From: Closterium sp. Naga37s-1
Lineage: Eukaryota > Streptophyta > Zygnematophyceae > Desmidiales > Closteriaceae
Length of the DNA: 64,000 bases
Assembly: GCA_947471745.1 (NCBI GenBank)
Contig: CANJKZ010000010.1
Location: 6,092,501-6,156,500, forward strand
Reading direction: 5' to 3'
Shown here: positions 32,158-44,187 of the stretch, in pieces
Layout of the letters: each line of letters opens with the position of its first letter
Position numbering within the stretch: position 1 is the stretch's first letter
Translations under genes and position numbers: made by a program
The notes under the pieces: model-generated
What the model saw: only the letters and a program-made list of their open reading frames with translations
What the model was told of the DNA's origin: nothing
Database searches by the model: none

Positions 32158-34255
32158 ATGGTTGGTACGAACTCCGGAGGTGCTAGTGGCGAGGTGGATA
32201 GAAGTAGAGAGGCTGGAGAGCAGGGGGGGAGTTGCTGGTGGAGGAGTGGGGACTCACCAACCAGCCAACCCTACGCTACCTACTTCTTCTACACCATCTC
32301 CTACTACAGTGGATCCTGTGAAAGCTTTATCTATTGAGAAATTCATGGGGGAGGACTACGAGCACTGGAGTTTCCGCATGAGGCTGATGTATACCCAATA
32401 CAAGCTATTGGATTTGGTGGAGGGGAAGGAGAAGATGCTGGAGGCCGCGGAGCTGAAAGGAGCGTGGATGAAGCGATCGTTCGACGCGTACATGCTCATG
32501 GTGCAAGCGGTTGGCGGACGACAACTTGACCACATCAAGGACCTCTTGGGTGATCCAGAGTGTGGCCCCAAGGCTTGGAGGAAGCTTCTGGATGTGCACT
32601 CACCGACACATGCTACCGGCATCGTGCTACTCGCGCGGCGGCTGCGCGACATCAAGTTCGTTGATGGAGAGCCGATGCAACCGGTGTTGGATGAGATGCG
32701 GGACATCTTCACGAAGCTACAAGGCGGCGGTGTGGTGTACCCGGAGCTCGTGCAATGCGTGGAGATCGTGATACGGCTTCCGGAGTCGTGGTCTGCCCTT
32801 GCGATCAACCTCAACTCCCAACAACCCCAATGGAGCGTGGATTACATTCGCGCGCGCATCCTTGAGGAGGACTTGCGGCGGCGGAGTGTGGAGCGCTCGG
32901 AGGAGGGGGCTGGCTATGGAGTTGGAGGTGGAAAAAGTGGCTTCAAGAAGAAGTGGAAGAACAAGGACAACCCTAAGGAGGATGGCGGCGGGGGTCAAGG
33001 GGAGGTGTGCTTCTACTGCAAGAAGCGCGGACATCGTTGGCGGAAATGCTACCAACGACCCAAGGATTGGACCCCGCCTTCATCAAGCAACCAGCATGGT
33101 GGCACGAGGAGTGGGGGAGTCATGGGAGCTAGTGGAGAGGAGAAGGATGAGGAGAAAGGCGGCAAATCTGAGGAGCGGAAGGCCGGGTTCTTCTTCTTCG
33201 TGAACGAAGGCGCAACCGACCTCGCTATGGCTGCCAAGGTTCTCCTACACCCCCTCACCCATTGGGTGATTGACTCCGAGAGCTCTTGGCACATGACTCC
33301 TCGTGCGGACCTACTCGATGAGATTCAGCCCGCACCGATCTCTACAGTCACATCCGCGACAGGCGCCAAGGCCAAGGTCATGGGCATGGGATGCGCCAAG
33401 TACATGGGAGCGCATGGAAAGCTCGTGGGGCTGAAGAACGTGCTGTGGGTGCCGGACTTGTGCGCGAACCTGATTTCTACCGGCCGGTTGGGAGATGCGG
33501 GTGTGAACACCGAGACGATTGGCTCGGAGCGCTATCGTTCCTACAACGATGAGCGCCTCATTTGGGACCTGCAGTGGAAGGGAGATGTCCACAAGCGGAT
33601 GTGGCAGATCCCGGTCCTCCCTTGGCGAAAATCGGGCAAGACGGCAGCGGCGGCATCTATGGAGGAGAGTGTCACCGAGGAGGAGCAGCAAGGTGTGCAA
33701 GGAGAGGAGCTGATTGGAGGAAGCGCGGCGGTGAAGGCGTCGGCTACCTCGGGCCAAGCGGATTGGGAGACTTGGCATCGGCGGCTCGCACACGTGGCTG
33801 TTTCTACATTGGAGGTGATGCACAAGGAGAAGTGCGTGCATGGGCTGCAACTGCAAGGAGATGGCGCTCACTATGGCAGCTGCGAGGCGTGCATGCAAAA
33901 CAAGTTTGCGCGGTTCCCGTTTCCACGTGCAGAGGGATCAGCCAAGGCACCATTGGAGGTGGTGCACATGGACCTGGTGGGTCCTATGAGGACTGAGGGG
34001 ACTGGGGGAGTGCTGTACTTCCTCACCATGGTGGACGAATGGAGCCGTTTCACGTGGGCACGTCCCTTGTCCAAGAAGAGCGATGCTGCAGCGGCAATCA
34101 AGGAGGATTGGTTGCCGATGGTGGAGCGGCAAACGATGCGGCTGGTGAAGGTGCTGAGGAGCGACCGAGGTGGAGAGTTCCTTGGAGCGGAATTCACCAA
34201 GTTCCTCAAGAGAAATGGCATCCGACTTCAGCTGACCTGCCCTGGAACACCGCAG
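32158..34255 (+). pseudogene. Element D Gag, protease and most of integrase
   Basis: Starts at the ATG at 32158 (MVGTNSGGASGE), collinear with C. A run of seven G at about 32224-32230, against six in C, shifts the frame near codon 23. From there Gag, zinc knuckle CFYCKKRGHRWRKC (near 33010), protease DSESSWHMT (near 33275) and integrase HMDLVGP (near 33965) to LRSDRGGEF (near 34155) are open. It ends at the motif GTPQ, just before the QNGIAER that carries the catalytic Glu. Apart from the G-run it is nearly identical to C. Confidence 0.92.
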
Positions 34256-34409
34256 CTGACCCGGTGACCCACTTTAGGTGAACGGCATTGAGTTCCCGAG
34301 TGGACACCACCTGACCCGGTGTCCGGTCAGCTGGGGTCCACTCAGTGCCTCCTGCAAGCGTCCACTCCTGCGAGAAGACCCGGTGTCCGAAATTCACCAA
34401 GTTCCTCAA
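34256..34409 (+). other. 154-bp filler replacing ~1.27 kb of element D
   Basis: It joins integrase (GTPQ) to reverse transcriptase (KAIYGLK). It contains three copies of GACCCGGTG, an inverted stretch GGGGTCCACTCAGTGCCTCC (34333-34352) that matches the antisense of the family's own RT N-terminus (C, about 24442), and AATTCACCAAGTTCCTCAA (34391-34409) copied from 34191-34209. It looks like a templated repair or template-switching junction. Confidence 0.85.
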
Positions 34410-35515
34410 AAAGGCTATCTATGGCCTTAAGCAAGCGCCCAGGTGCTGGTACGAGAAGCTGGAGGAGGTGCTGCTGAGTGGAGGCTTCAAGACATCCCAG
34501 GCGGATCACAGCTTGTTTCTGCTTGGAGAGGGGGAGCAGCTGCTCTTGCTGCTGGTGTATGTCGACGACATACTGCTGTTCTCACCTTCCATGGAGCAGA
34601 TTGAGAGGGCACAGAAGCTGCTGGTGGACAACTTCAAGTGCAAGATGCTGGGGGATGTCCACTACTACTTGGGGCTGCAGATTGAGAGGGATGTTGAGAG
34701 GAGGTGGCTGAAGGTGCATCCGTCGCACTACATCTCTGGTGTCATGGAGCGCTATGGTGTGACTGGGGGTCGCACTGTGATGACACCATTCCCTGCAGGC
34801 TTCAAATTGAAGAAGGCAGCTGAGGAGTGTGATGTATGCAGCTGTGCATATGCGACCTGATGCTTCATTCGGAGTGGGGCAGTTAGCCAGAGTTGTGCAG
34901 CGGCCCACTGAGAAGCAGTTGGAGGTGGCAAAGTGCTTGGTGCGCTACCTCGGATCAACGGCATCTGCTGGTGTTCAGTTTTCAGCTGGCGGCCAGCTGA
35001 AACAGATTGGAGCAGATGGGATTACGCCTCGAACCTTGAAGCTGTCGTGCTTCACCGACGCTACATGGGCCTCCGAGGATGAGGATCAGTCATCGGTTGG
35101 CGGCTTTGTGTGCATGGTCGGAGGTGGACCAGTGAGCTGGAGGTCCAAGAAGCAGAATGAGATTGCTCAGTCTTCCGGAGAGGCAGAGTACATGGCGATG
35201 TACCATGCCATCAAGGAGATCGTGCTCCTGAGGAAGCTGCTGGAGGACATGGGAGCTGAACAGGAGGGACCTACACCACTTTTCTCCGACAGCGAGGCTG
35301 CTATTGGCATGGCCAATAATCCTATCCTGAATGGGCTGAGCACATGAAGATTAAGTGGCACTGGGTGAGGCAGATGGTGAAGGAGGGGATTGTTGAGCTT
35401 CACCATGTGAAGGCTAGCAAGCAGGCGGCAGATTTTCTCACTAAAAGACTTCCCGAGAGCGCACATTGGAAGTGTGCTGAGATGTGCGGCATGGCATTGC
35501 ACTAGTGTGGGCAGC
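34410..35515 (+). pseudogene. Element D, C-terminal RT and RNase H
   Basis: It resumes at KAIYGLKQAPRCWYEKL, with LVYVDDILLF near 34560. A deletion near 34826 removes part of the segment before MYAAVHMRPDASFG and shifts frame. RNase H runs with CFTDATWASE near 35055. A loss of AACAAG-type bases near 35337 (expected LNKHMKIKWH) shifts frame again before the final ADFLTKRL. The stop of the original frame is at 35513-35515. Confidence 0.88.
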
Positions 35516-35605
35516 AGTGTCGTGAGTGCATGTGTGATTGTGTGCATGAGAGTTTGCATTTGTGTGAGTGTGTGTGCATGCAGTCCATTAGTCTGAGGGG
35601 GAGTT

Positions 35606-36375
35606 TGTTGGATGCACGCCATTCTGAGTGCATGTCATCCTAACGTCCTGCCGAGTGCTCGTGCTATTTGTGCTTGCATGATTTGCATGAGCGTATGTCA
35701 TTGTGCATGGCTGTTGGATATTATCATCTCTGTGTTTTTCTCCAAGTCTAAATGCTTGATCATGCAGAAGAAATCCAAGCTTTCCAATGACACCAAGATC
35801 GCCTTATTCCGACCAAGATCGCCCAAGTTACAAGATTTCCAAGATTTGGATTTCTTATTATCTATTGGGGTTATATCTAATTTGGGTGATTACTTGGGAC
35901 ATGACTATAAAGGGATCTTTGGTTGGCTGGTTAGGAAGGCAACTTTGACTTTTGGATTGGGGTGGCTAGAAGTTTCTAGCATGGGTTGCAAATGTTGCAA
36001 CACCTAGGCAAAATCCAACTAGATTGGATTTTGCATGTGACACCTCAAGGACCTCATGATGAGGGTTGCATCCTTGCTGCAAGGAAGGTTCCTACCATCC
36101 TTCCCTAGCTCTTGGAGAACCCCTTCCCTCTCATGGTTCTCTTGGAGTCCCCAACTCCAACTTTCTATGCCCTAATGTTTGTACTTCTTCTACCATTCTA
36201 GTCATACGGCTGCTGGACGTTTTTACTTGGTTCTCACTCCATAGACCATCTTAACGACTGATTCAACTTCGAGATGGTAGCTAAGGCTAAGGCGCACAAT
36301 CTTACTGAGCGGATTTGCGTTTAGTTGAGTAATGAGTTCGTCGTAAGCTCTCAAAGTGATGGATCCTGAACAACA
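35606..36375 (+). repeat. 3' LTR of element D (770 bp)
   Basis: TGTTGGATGCACGCC to CCTGAACAACA, preceded by the purine tract GAGGGGGAGTT. Full length for the family. The right flank resumes E in its acidic linker (EELARMEEALA, antisense). Confidence 0.92.
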
Positions 36376-39375
36376 GCTAATGCCTCCTCCATGCGAGCTA
36401 GTTCCTCTGGTGCAGGGGCAAGAAAACAGTAGGCACGTTCATCCTCCTCATCCGGGTCATAGCCATGCGGTAGGATCAGCAATGCCTCCTCGGTCCCAAG
36501 CTGCTGCTCTGCTACATCAGCTCCTGCAGTCATCTTCTTAGTAGCCATACGGGTACGTCCTGGCCTGGAGACGGGTGTCTCCCATCCCCTCATAACGACT
36601 CCCTTCGGCTTCTTAGTTTTTCCCTGCTGCTGCTCTCCTCCCTCGGATCCAGCAGCTCCACTAGTGCCACCACTAGTCTCCACATCATTTTCTCCACCAG
36701 TAGGTGCCTCCTGTATCTTCTCTCCATCACTACCCTCTGCAGCTGCCTCCTCTCCCTCCTCCCACACACTAGGAGTCACGTCCAGCTGCATGGTGATCTG
36801 CTCCAACTGCTGGGACACCCTGGCTTCCGGCTGTTTCTCCCAGCTCCCGTACATCATGCCCTCAACAAACTTCACATCCCTGCTGTCAAACAACACACCC
36901 TTGGATGGTTCCCACAGCAGCCATCCCTTGCTCTCAGCAGCCAGCCCCAAATGCACACACCAGATTGCACTCGCCCCCAACTTACTTCGATACTTCTTGG
37001 GGACGTGGGCGACTGCCATGCAACCGAACACCCTCAGCATGTCCACCGGCGGCTTCCTCCCAAGCCACCTCTCCAACGGCACCCACGAGTCATCACCTAC
37101 CTTAGTGAGCACCCTTTCCCTGGCCACGGTAGCGTGCCCGACAGCATGGGGCCACATCAAGTTTCCCTGCCCATGTTCTATGAGCAGTGCCCTAGCTGTC
37201 TCCAGAATTGTCCGGTTCGCCCGTTCTGCTACACCGTTGAACCGTGGGGTGTAAGCCGTGGTCAGCTTCCTTTGGATGCCCTGCTTCTTGAGCCAGGCTG
37301 TCATCTCTGCTCCAAGGAACTCACCACCCCGATCTGTCCTAATCCGCTTCACCACACACTCCGCTTGCTTCTCCATGAATGGCAGCCAATTTTCCCGTAT
37401 CGTAGAGGCAGCGTGGTCCTTCTGCTCAGCGGATATGCCCACATAAGCCTGTTCCAATCATCCACTATGGTCGGAAAATACCGCTCCCCCTTGTGCCCCT
37501 GAATCGGCAGCGGCCCCACCAAGTCCATGTGGACCAACTCTAAAGGCTTCTTGCTTCTGCCAGTCACACTATGGAAGGGGAAACGGGTGAACTTCGGGAG
37601 CAAACAGATTTCACAGTTATCATCGGGTGCCTGTCCGTTTAGCTTCAGACCCTTAACGGCTCTATCCTTCTCCAACTGCTTCAACAAGGGCATTGCCACA
37701 TGCCCCAAGCGTCGGTGTGCCGTTGCCCAATCCGTCTCCCCAGATCTGGTCGACACTTTCACACCAACCCCTCCAACGGCGTTGCACTCCCCCTGGGATG
37801 CAGACCCCTCTCCAGCCTGCCCCCCACCATGCCACGCCAACGCCGGCAGCTGCGACATGGATCGGTACACATCCTTGCTCTCGTGCAGATCCCAATGCAC
37901 CCGATTGCCCAGCTGCCCCTTGTAAGTGCGTGCCCCATCCGTGCTAGTGCTCACCCCAGCCTTGCCAAGCTTACGGAGGGAGATGAGGTTGGCCTTCAGT
38001 TCAGGAACGAGGAGAACGTCGTGCAGCACCACCGGCTTGCCATCTGCTCCCTTAAACACAGCTCGTCCCGCACTAGCCACCTTCAGCACGTGTCCAGAGG
38101 CAGAGCACACCTCATTGATCGGTGCAGCGCGTACGCTGTCCAAAGGTCCTTGCGCAGCGTCATCGTCCAAGCAGCACCCATGTCCAACACCCAATAGTCC
38201 AGGGGGTGCAGCTCTGCTCCAACCTTGACAGAGGCGTCTCCTTGCTCCCCCTGCTCTCCAATATGGAAGAACTGGCCCACGGTGCGCTCCTTCTTCTTCT
38301 CCGCACCACCGTTGCTCTTCGGGTTGTTGTCGGACGAATCGGCGACCATGCTCGCGCCGTTTTTCTGGTTCCTCCGTGCGCCGCCATCCTGGTGACAATT
38401 CTGGGGGGTCCATCCATCGGGTTTCTTATAGCACAAAAACCAGGGGTGCCCCTCCTTCTCACAATACCAGCAACTCCCTTTCATTTTGCCACCAGCACCC
38501 GACTTGCCCCCACGTCCAGATTTCGCACCGCGACCCCAACCGGTACCTCCTTGTTGGTCGTTGGAGACGTCGTCCTTCCTTGCACCGCGTACAGCACCAC
38601 CGAAGCAACGTCCTCTGCCACGTCGGCTCCCTTGCATCCCATAGCTGCTGCTGCCGTCGTCTCCACCCCTCAGTTGGCGGCGACGGAAGTCCTCCTCCAA
38701 AACCTTTGTCCGCACCCACTCGAGTGTCCACGAGCTCTAGTTTTGCGGAAGGCTCAATCCGCTTGTGAATTGAAGCCACGATTCCGGCAGCAGCGAGAGC
38801 ATCTTCAATCACTTGGTCTGCTCCGGGTAGGTGATTCCCGCGGTCGCCAACTTCGCGTAGAGGTCGCACATCTTGTCCAAGACAGGTTGCACCGGCTCTC
38901 CCTCGCTCAGGCGCAACGCGGACAGCTCTCTCTTAAGCATCATCGTTGCAACAACGGAGGTCGGGGCGTGCAGCTACTTCAACACGGTCCACGCCTTTGG
39001 ACCGCAATCAACCTCCGGCAGCAGGTGCATGACGTGGTGACGCTGGTTCAGCTCCAAACTCTGCGACATCAAATAGTAGCCAGCCGAGGAGCGCTTGTCC
39101 CAATCTTCCTGCAGCGTGGGGTCACTCGGTCTAGGCTCCTCCCCAATCATTAGTTTCAGCAATCCAATCTGACGAAAGTAGAGTTGCATTTTCCAGGCCC
39201 AATCATCATAGCCCTCACCATTGAACTTCTCGACGGTAAAGTTCTTCAGCACCTCCTTGACCAGCGAGTCCTGGTTTGTTCACGCTCCCCTTGGCGCTGA
39301 AACATCAGAATCTTGGCTGCCGCTACGATCTTGGGCTGAAGATTCACCAGCTCCCGCCGAGGTATTGCCCGCCAT
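36376..39375 (-). pseudogene. Element E Gag, protease, integrase and linker
   Basis: Gag starts at the ATG at 39375 (MAGNTSAGAGESS). A TGA near 39283 stands where G has GGA (in APRGAG). NFTVEKFNGEGYDDW follows at about 39250-39200. Zinc knuckle CWYCEKEGHPWFLC is near 38460. Protease reads VLDMGAAWTM near 38180 (DMG instead of DSG/DTG). Integrase HMDLVGPLP is near 37530 with a frameshift near 37445, then IRTDRGGEFLGAE near 37330 and NGVAERANRT near 37225. The acidic linker ends at the D insertion. Several stops and shifts make it non-functional. Confidence 0.87.
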
Positions 39376-39406
39376 AGCTACCTATAATGAGGATCACTAT
39401 AACGCA

Positions 39407-39418
39407 GCTCTGATACCA
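39407..39418 (-). promoter_or_regulatory. Primer-binding site of element E
   Basis: The minus strand reads TGGTATCAGAGC three bases inside the 5' LTR; perfect initiator-Met type. Confidence 0.92.
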
Positions 39419-39421
39419 GCT

Positions 39422-40514
39422 TGTTGGTGTAAGGGCCTAATAAACTCAAGCTATTAAGACTTAATCAAACTTAAAACCTCTCCTCGGGGTCACCTCCAAG
39501 GGTCCTTGGGTGCCTAGTACAAGACCAGCCCCAATCCTCGGGTCCGATTTTGTAGAGAGAGGGGTCAAGAATGACTTAGCCAAAATAACAAGAGTACCTT
39601 GAACGTCGCGCAGCGTATCGTGCAGACCGTCGATCGGATTAAGCTGAAACTTTGCTATATCGTAGCTCGCTCCAAGAGCTTAAAAATGAGCCAAGTTGCG
39701 TCGCAAGAAGTTTTGCCATTACGGAGTTATAACTCGTAAAGCGTTTGCCTAGCACTGGGGCGCTAGCATACTAGCGTTGACCCGGGTAGCATTCCGCCGT
39801 CGTACCGCGTAGAAACAAAATTCCAGGAAGGGAGGAATTTGCTTGAATTCAATTGACTATACCCTAGTATAAACAGAGAAGGAATAAATAGTTCTAGCTA
39901 GCAAGTTCCTTGGGAATCAACCTAGGAACAACCAAGGATGATCCCAAATAATTCCAAGCAACAGAACCAGCCTGGCTGGACAGAACACCAGGTGGTAGGC
40001 TGGTAAACAACCTTTGGTTCTGTTTTTCCAACCTGGGAAAACAACAACTAGGTTCAGGTCCTAAAAACAGAACCTGTTTTGTCTTTGCCCAACCAGCCAA
40101 ATGCTGGTTCCGCTGGTTTCTCCTGGCCCTGTAGCATGCAGATATAGACAAACAACATCCAACCTTCACCTAAATTGTACCTCTATAGTGCCTGCCCTGC
40201 TACACTATAGTCAACCAAGCAAAACAGTACAAGTTCGAGTTGGATAGAACTGAATCTGCGCAATCAAGTAATCCGAACCGCAAAGCTTCCATCTTGGGTT
40301 CCTTTGCGAGCTCGTCATTTCTGCTTGTACTGTTCATAGCGCGTACAATGTTGTGCCGAAGCGCACATTGCGCGACTACCTGCAAATTCATCAAGCGAAA
40401 ATCGCGAAAGCAAACAACCACACGAACATTCCATTCACAGACAAATGCATTCGCACAAGCATACTCGTACAAACACACGGCAGGATGTTGTGCAATGTGA
40501 ATTTGCACCCAACA
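39422..40514 (-). repeat. 5' LTR of element E (1093 bp)
   Basis: TGTTGGTGTAAGGG...GCACCCAACA, partner of 29549-30636. It differs from the partner by many point changes and small indels. Confidence 0.92.
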
Positions 40515-43500
40515 GTGTTTCGGCGCCAAGGGGAGCGGGAACAAACCAGGGCACCATGATCAAGGAGGTGCAGAAGAACTTCACCGTCGAGAAGTTCAAT
40601 GGTGAGGGCTATGATGATTGGGCCTGGAAAATGCAACTCTATTTTCGTTAGATCGGTTTGCTGAAACTAATCATTGGGAAGGAGCCTAGACCGAGTGACC
40701 CCGCGCTGCAGGAAGATTGGGACAAGCGTGCCTCGACTGGCTACTACTTGATGTTGCAGAATTTGGAGCTGAACCAGCGTCACCTCCTCAAGAGCCTGAT
40801 GCGGGAGATTGAGTGCGGTCCGAAGGCGTGGACTGTGCTGAAGGAGTTGCACGCCCCGACCTCCGTCGCCGCAACGCTCATGATGGAGAGGGAGCTGTCT
40901 GCGTTGCGCATGAGCAAGCTAGAGCCGGTGCAACCTGTTCTAGACAAAATGCGCAACCTCTAAGCGGAGTTGGCGACTGCAGGGATCGTGTACCCGGAGC
41001 AGACCAAGTGCATGAAGGTGCTCTCGCTGTTGCCGGAGTCGTGGCTGCATTACACAAGCGGATTGAGCCTGCCAAAAAACCAGAGCTTGTGGACGCTTGA
41101 GTGGGTGCGCACGAAGATCCTGGAGGGGAACTTCTGTCGCCGCCAACTGAGAGGTGGAGATGAGGGCAGCAACGGCTACGGCATGCAAGGAGGCAAACGC
41201 GACAGAGGACATGGATTCCGTTGTGCTGGTCATGGTGCAAAGAAGGACGCAACTTAACGACCAACAAGGAGGTACCGGTTGGGGTCGCGGTGGGAAATCT
41301 GGACGTGGGGGCAGATCGGGTGCAGGTGGCAAAACGAAAGGGAGCTGTTCGTATTGTGAGAAAGAGGGGCATCCTTTGTTCTTCTGTTATAAGAAACCCG
41401 AAAGATTGAACCCCCAGAACCGCCATCAGGATGGTGGCGCACGGAGCAACCAGAAAAGCGGCGCGAATATAATCGCAGATTCTTCCGATGATAACCAGAA
41501 AGGGAAAGGCAGTGCTGAGAAGAAAAAGGAGCGCACCGCGGGTTAAATCTTCCATGTTGGAGACGAGGAGGAGCAAAGAGACTGCTCTGCCAAGGTTAGA
41601 GCAGAGCTGCACCCCATGGACTTTTGTGTATTGGACACGGGCGTTGCGTGGACGATGACGCCGCGCAAGGACCTGCTTGACGACATACGCGCTGCACCAA
41701 TCTCTGAGGTATGCTCTGCCTCTGGACACACGTTGAAGGTGGCTGGTGCGGGACGAGCTGCATTCAAGGGAGCGGATGGCAAGCCGGTGGTTTTGCACGA
41801 CGTTCTGCTCGTTCCCGACCTCAAGGCCAACCTCATTTCCCTCTGTAAGCTTGCCAAGGCTGGGGTGAGCACTAGCACGGATGGGGCACGCACTTACAAG
41901 GGGAAGCTGGGCAATCAGGTGCTTTGGGATCTGCACGAGAGTAAGGACGTGTACAGATCCATGTGGCAGCTGCTGGCGTTGGCGTGGCAGGTGGGGGGCA
42001 GGCTAGAGAAGAATCTGCATCCCATGAGGAGTGCAATGCTGTTGGAGGGGTTTGTGTGAGAGTGTCGGCCAGATCTGGGGAGACAGATTGGGCAACAGCA
42101 CACCGACGCTTGGGGCATGTAGCAATGCCTTTGCTGAACCAGCTAGAGAAGGATGGGGCCATCAAGGGTCTGAAGTTGAATGGCCAGCCTCCTGATGACA
42201 ACTAAAAATCTTCTTGCTATCCAAATTCACCCGTTTCCCCTTCCATATTGTGGCTGGCAGGAGCAAGAAGCCTTCAGAGCTGGTCCACATGGAGTTGGTG
42301 GGGCCACTGCCGGTTCAGGGGCACAAGGGTGAGCGGTACTTCCCGACCATAGTGGATGATTGGAGCAGGCTTATGTGGACATATTCGCTGAATCAGAAGG
42401 ACCACTCTGCATCCACGATACGGGAAGATAGGCTGCCGTTCGTGGAGAAGCAAGCGGAGTGTGTGCCGAAACGGATTAGGACAGACCGGGGTGGTGAGTT
42501 CCTTGGAGCTGAGATGATGGCCTGGCTTAAGATGCATGGCATCCTGATGGAGCTGACCACGGCTTACAACCTACAGTCCCACGGTGTAGCAGAACGGGCG
42601 AACCGGACCATTCTAGTGACAGCTAGGGCGCTGCTCATAGAATCAGGGGTGGGCAATTCCATGTGGCCCCATGCTGTTCGGCACGCTACCGTGGCTAGGA
42701 ACAGGGTGCTCACCAAGGCTGGGGATGACTCCTAGGTGCCGTTGGAGAGGTGGCTTGGGAGGAAGCCGCCGGTCGACATGCTGAGGGTGATCGGTTGCAT
42801 GGCAGTCACCCATGTCCCCAAGAAACACCGAAGTAAGTTGGGGGTGAATGCAATCTGGTGTGTGCATTTGGGGCTGGCTGCTGAGAGCAAGGGATGGCTG
42901 CTGTGGGAACCATGCAAGGGTGTGTTGTTTGACAACAGAGATGTGAAGTTTTTTGAGAGCATGATGTATGGAAGCCGGGAGAAACAGCCGGAGGCTAACG
43001 TGTCCCAGCAGATGGAGCAGATCATCATGCAGCTGGACCTGACTCCTAGTGGACGGGAGGAAGGAGAGGAGGCAGCTGCAAAAGGTGGTGATAATGAGAA
43101 GTTACAGGAGGCACCTGCTAGAGGACGAGATGGTTTGAAGACTAGTGGTAACACTAGTGAAGCTGCTGGATCTGAAGGAGGCGAGCAGCAGCAGGGCAAA
43201 GGTAAGGTGCCTAAACTACCATCAAGGAGGAAGCTGAAAGGTGCCATGATGAAGGGATGGGAAATACCCGTCACCAGGCCAGGACATACCCGTATGGCCA
43301 CTAGGAAGCTGATTGCAGCAGCTGATGTAGCAGAGCAGCAGCTTGGGAATGAGGAGGCCATGCTGATCCTACCCCATGGCTATGACCCGGATGAGGAGGA
43401 TAAACCTGCATTCTGTTTTGTTGCCCCTGCACCAGAGGAACCAGCTAGCATGGAGGAGGCACTAGCTGGGCCAGATAGGGACAAGGGGCTGGCTTCTAGG

Positions 43501-44133
43501 GATGTTGAATACCAGAGTCAGCTAGAGAATGGGACTTGGGATCTAGTGGTGCTTCAAGAGGGGAAGAAAGCGGTACAGTGCAAGTGGGTGCTGAGGATCA
43601 AGACCGATGACAAGGGGCAGGTCACCACCTACAAGAGTAGGTTGGTGGCTAAAGGGTTTCAACGGAAGGAGAGGCAGGACTTTAATGAGATCTTTGCTCC
43701 CACAGCAAAACCTCTACACTCCGTGTCTTGTTGGCAGATGCAGCCGTTAGTGGGAAATTTATCATTCAGATGGACATATCAACGGCATTCCTCAATGGGA
43801 TTCTAGAGGAGGTGTACACGACGCAGCCACCTGGGTATGAGGATGGTACGGGCAGGGTGTGCAAGCTCAACGAGCCTATCTACGGCTTGAAGCAAGCGCC
43901 AAGCTTCTGGTACCAGAAGTTGGCAGCTGTTTTAGAGGAGATGGGATTCAGGACCAGCTGCTGCGATAACAGCATCTTTCTCAAGGGGGAGAAAGCGAAG
44001 CTGGTGATGTTTCTGGTCCATGTGGACGACATTCTTCTCTTCAGCAGCAGCATGAAGGAGATCCAGAACGTGCAATAGTGGCTGATGGAGAACTTCAAGT
44101 GCGAGACCCTTGGGGAGGTAAAGTACTACCTTG
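40515..44133 (+). pseudogene. Gag-Pol of element G after the E insertion
   Basis: Begins with the GTGTT duplication and continues Gag (NFTVEKFNGEGYDDWAW near 40580). In-frame stops occur at about 40648, 40961 and 41256. Zinc knuckle CSYCEKEGHPLFFC is near 41350. Protease VLDTGVAWTM near 41633 keeps DTG, unlike E. Integrase HMELVGPLP lies near 42287 (Asp to Glu at the first catalytic position) and IRTDRGGEF near 42477; the later motif reads SHGVAERANR. RT has QMDISTAFLNG near 43756 and LVHVDDILLF near 44018 (YVDD changed to HVDD). It ends when an opposite-strand LTR scrap begins at 44134. Confidence 0.86.
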
Positions 44134-44187
44134 TGTTTGTGTAAGGGCCTAATAAACTCAAGCTACTAAGACTTTATCAAACTTACT
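44134..44187 (-). repeat. Family-2 LTR scrap (54 bp)
   Basis: TGTTTGTGTAAGGGCCTAAT through ACTTTATCAAACTTA matches the plus-reading start of family-2 LTRs. It marks the joint between G and the gypsy remnant L. It is too short to say whether it was an insertion end or repair filler. Confidence 0.75.

Larger units (their letters stand above)
31401..36375 (+). mobile_element. Copia retrotransposon D (family 1), rearranged
   Basis: Same family as C but in plus orientation. The 5' LTR lacks its first ~240 bp; the 3' LTR (35606-36375) is a full 770 bp. Relative to C, the middle of the element (end of integrase and first part of RT, about 1.27 kb) is replaced by 154 bp of filler. The left end joins E directly without a terminal motif, so a deletion removed both the start of D and part of E. 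No target duplication can be tested. Confidence 0.9.
29549..40514 (-). mobile_element. Copia retrotransposon E (family 2), split by element D
   Basis: Reads leftward with LTRs at 29549-30636 and 39422-40514, a perfect primer site, a purine tract and Gag-Pol, bounded by a perfect 5-bp duplication GTGTT inside Gag of G. The two LTRs differ at several percent of positions by eye, clearly more than those of C, so E is older. D lies at 31401-36375 within its reverse transcriptase region, and about 1 kb of E's RT is missing at that joint. Confidence 0.92.
29069..44133 (+). mobile_element. Copia retrotransposon G (family 2), split by element E
   Basis: A partial 5' LTR (29069-29426), primer site, and Gag start at 29473; then E inserted after 29548; then Gag-Pol resumes at 40515 and continues to 44133, where it stops in the reverse transcriptase at a scrap of an opposite-strand family-2 LTR. 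RNase H and the 3' LTR are missing. The coding part of G is interrupted by several stop codons. Confidence 0.88.

Noticed and set aside
41100..41935. Antisense frames over Gag/protease of G and E (up to ~350 codons)
   Set aside because: Shadows of the sense pseudogenes; similar frames appear because E and G are homologous.
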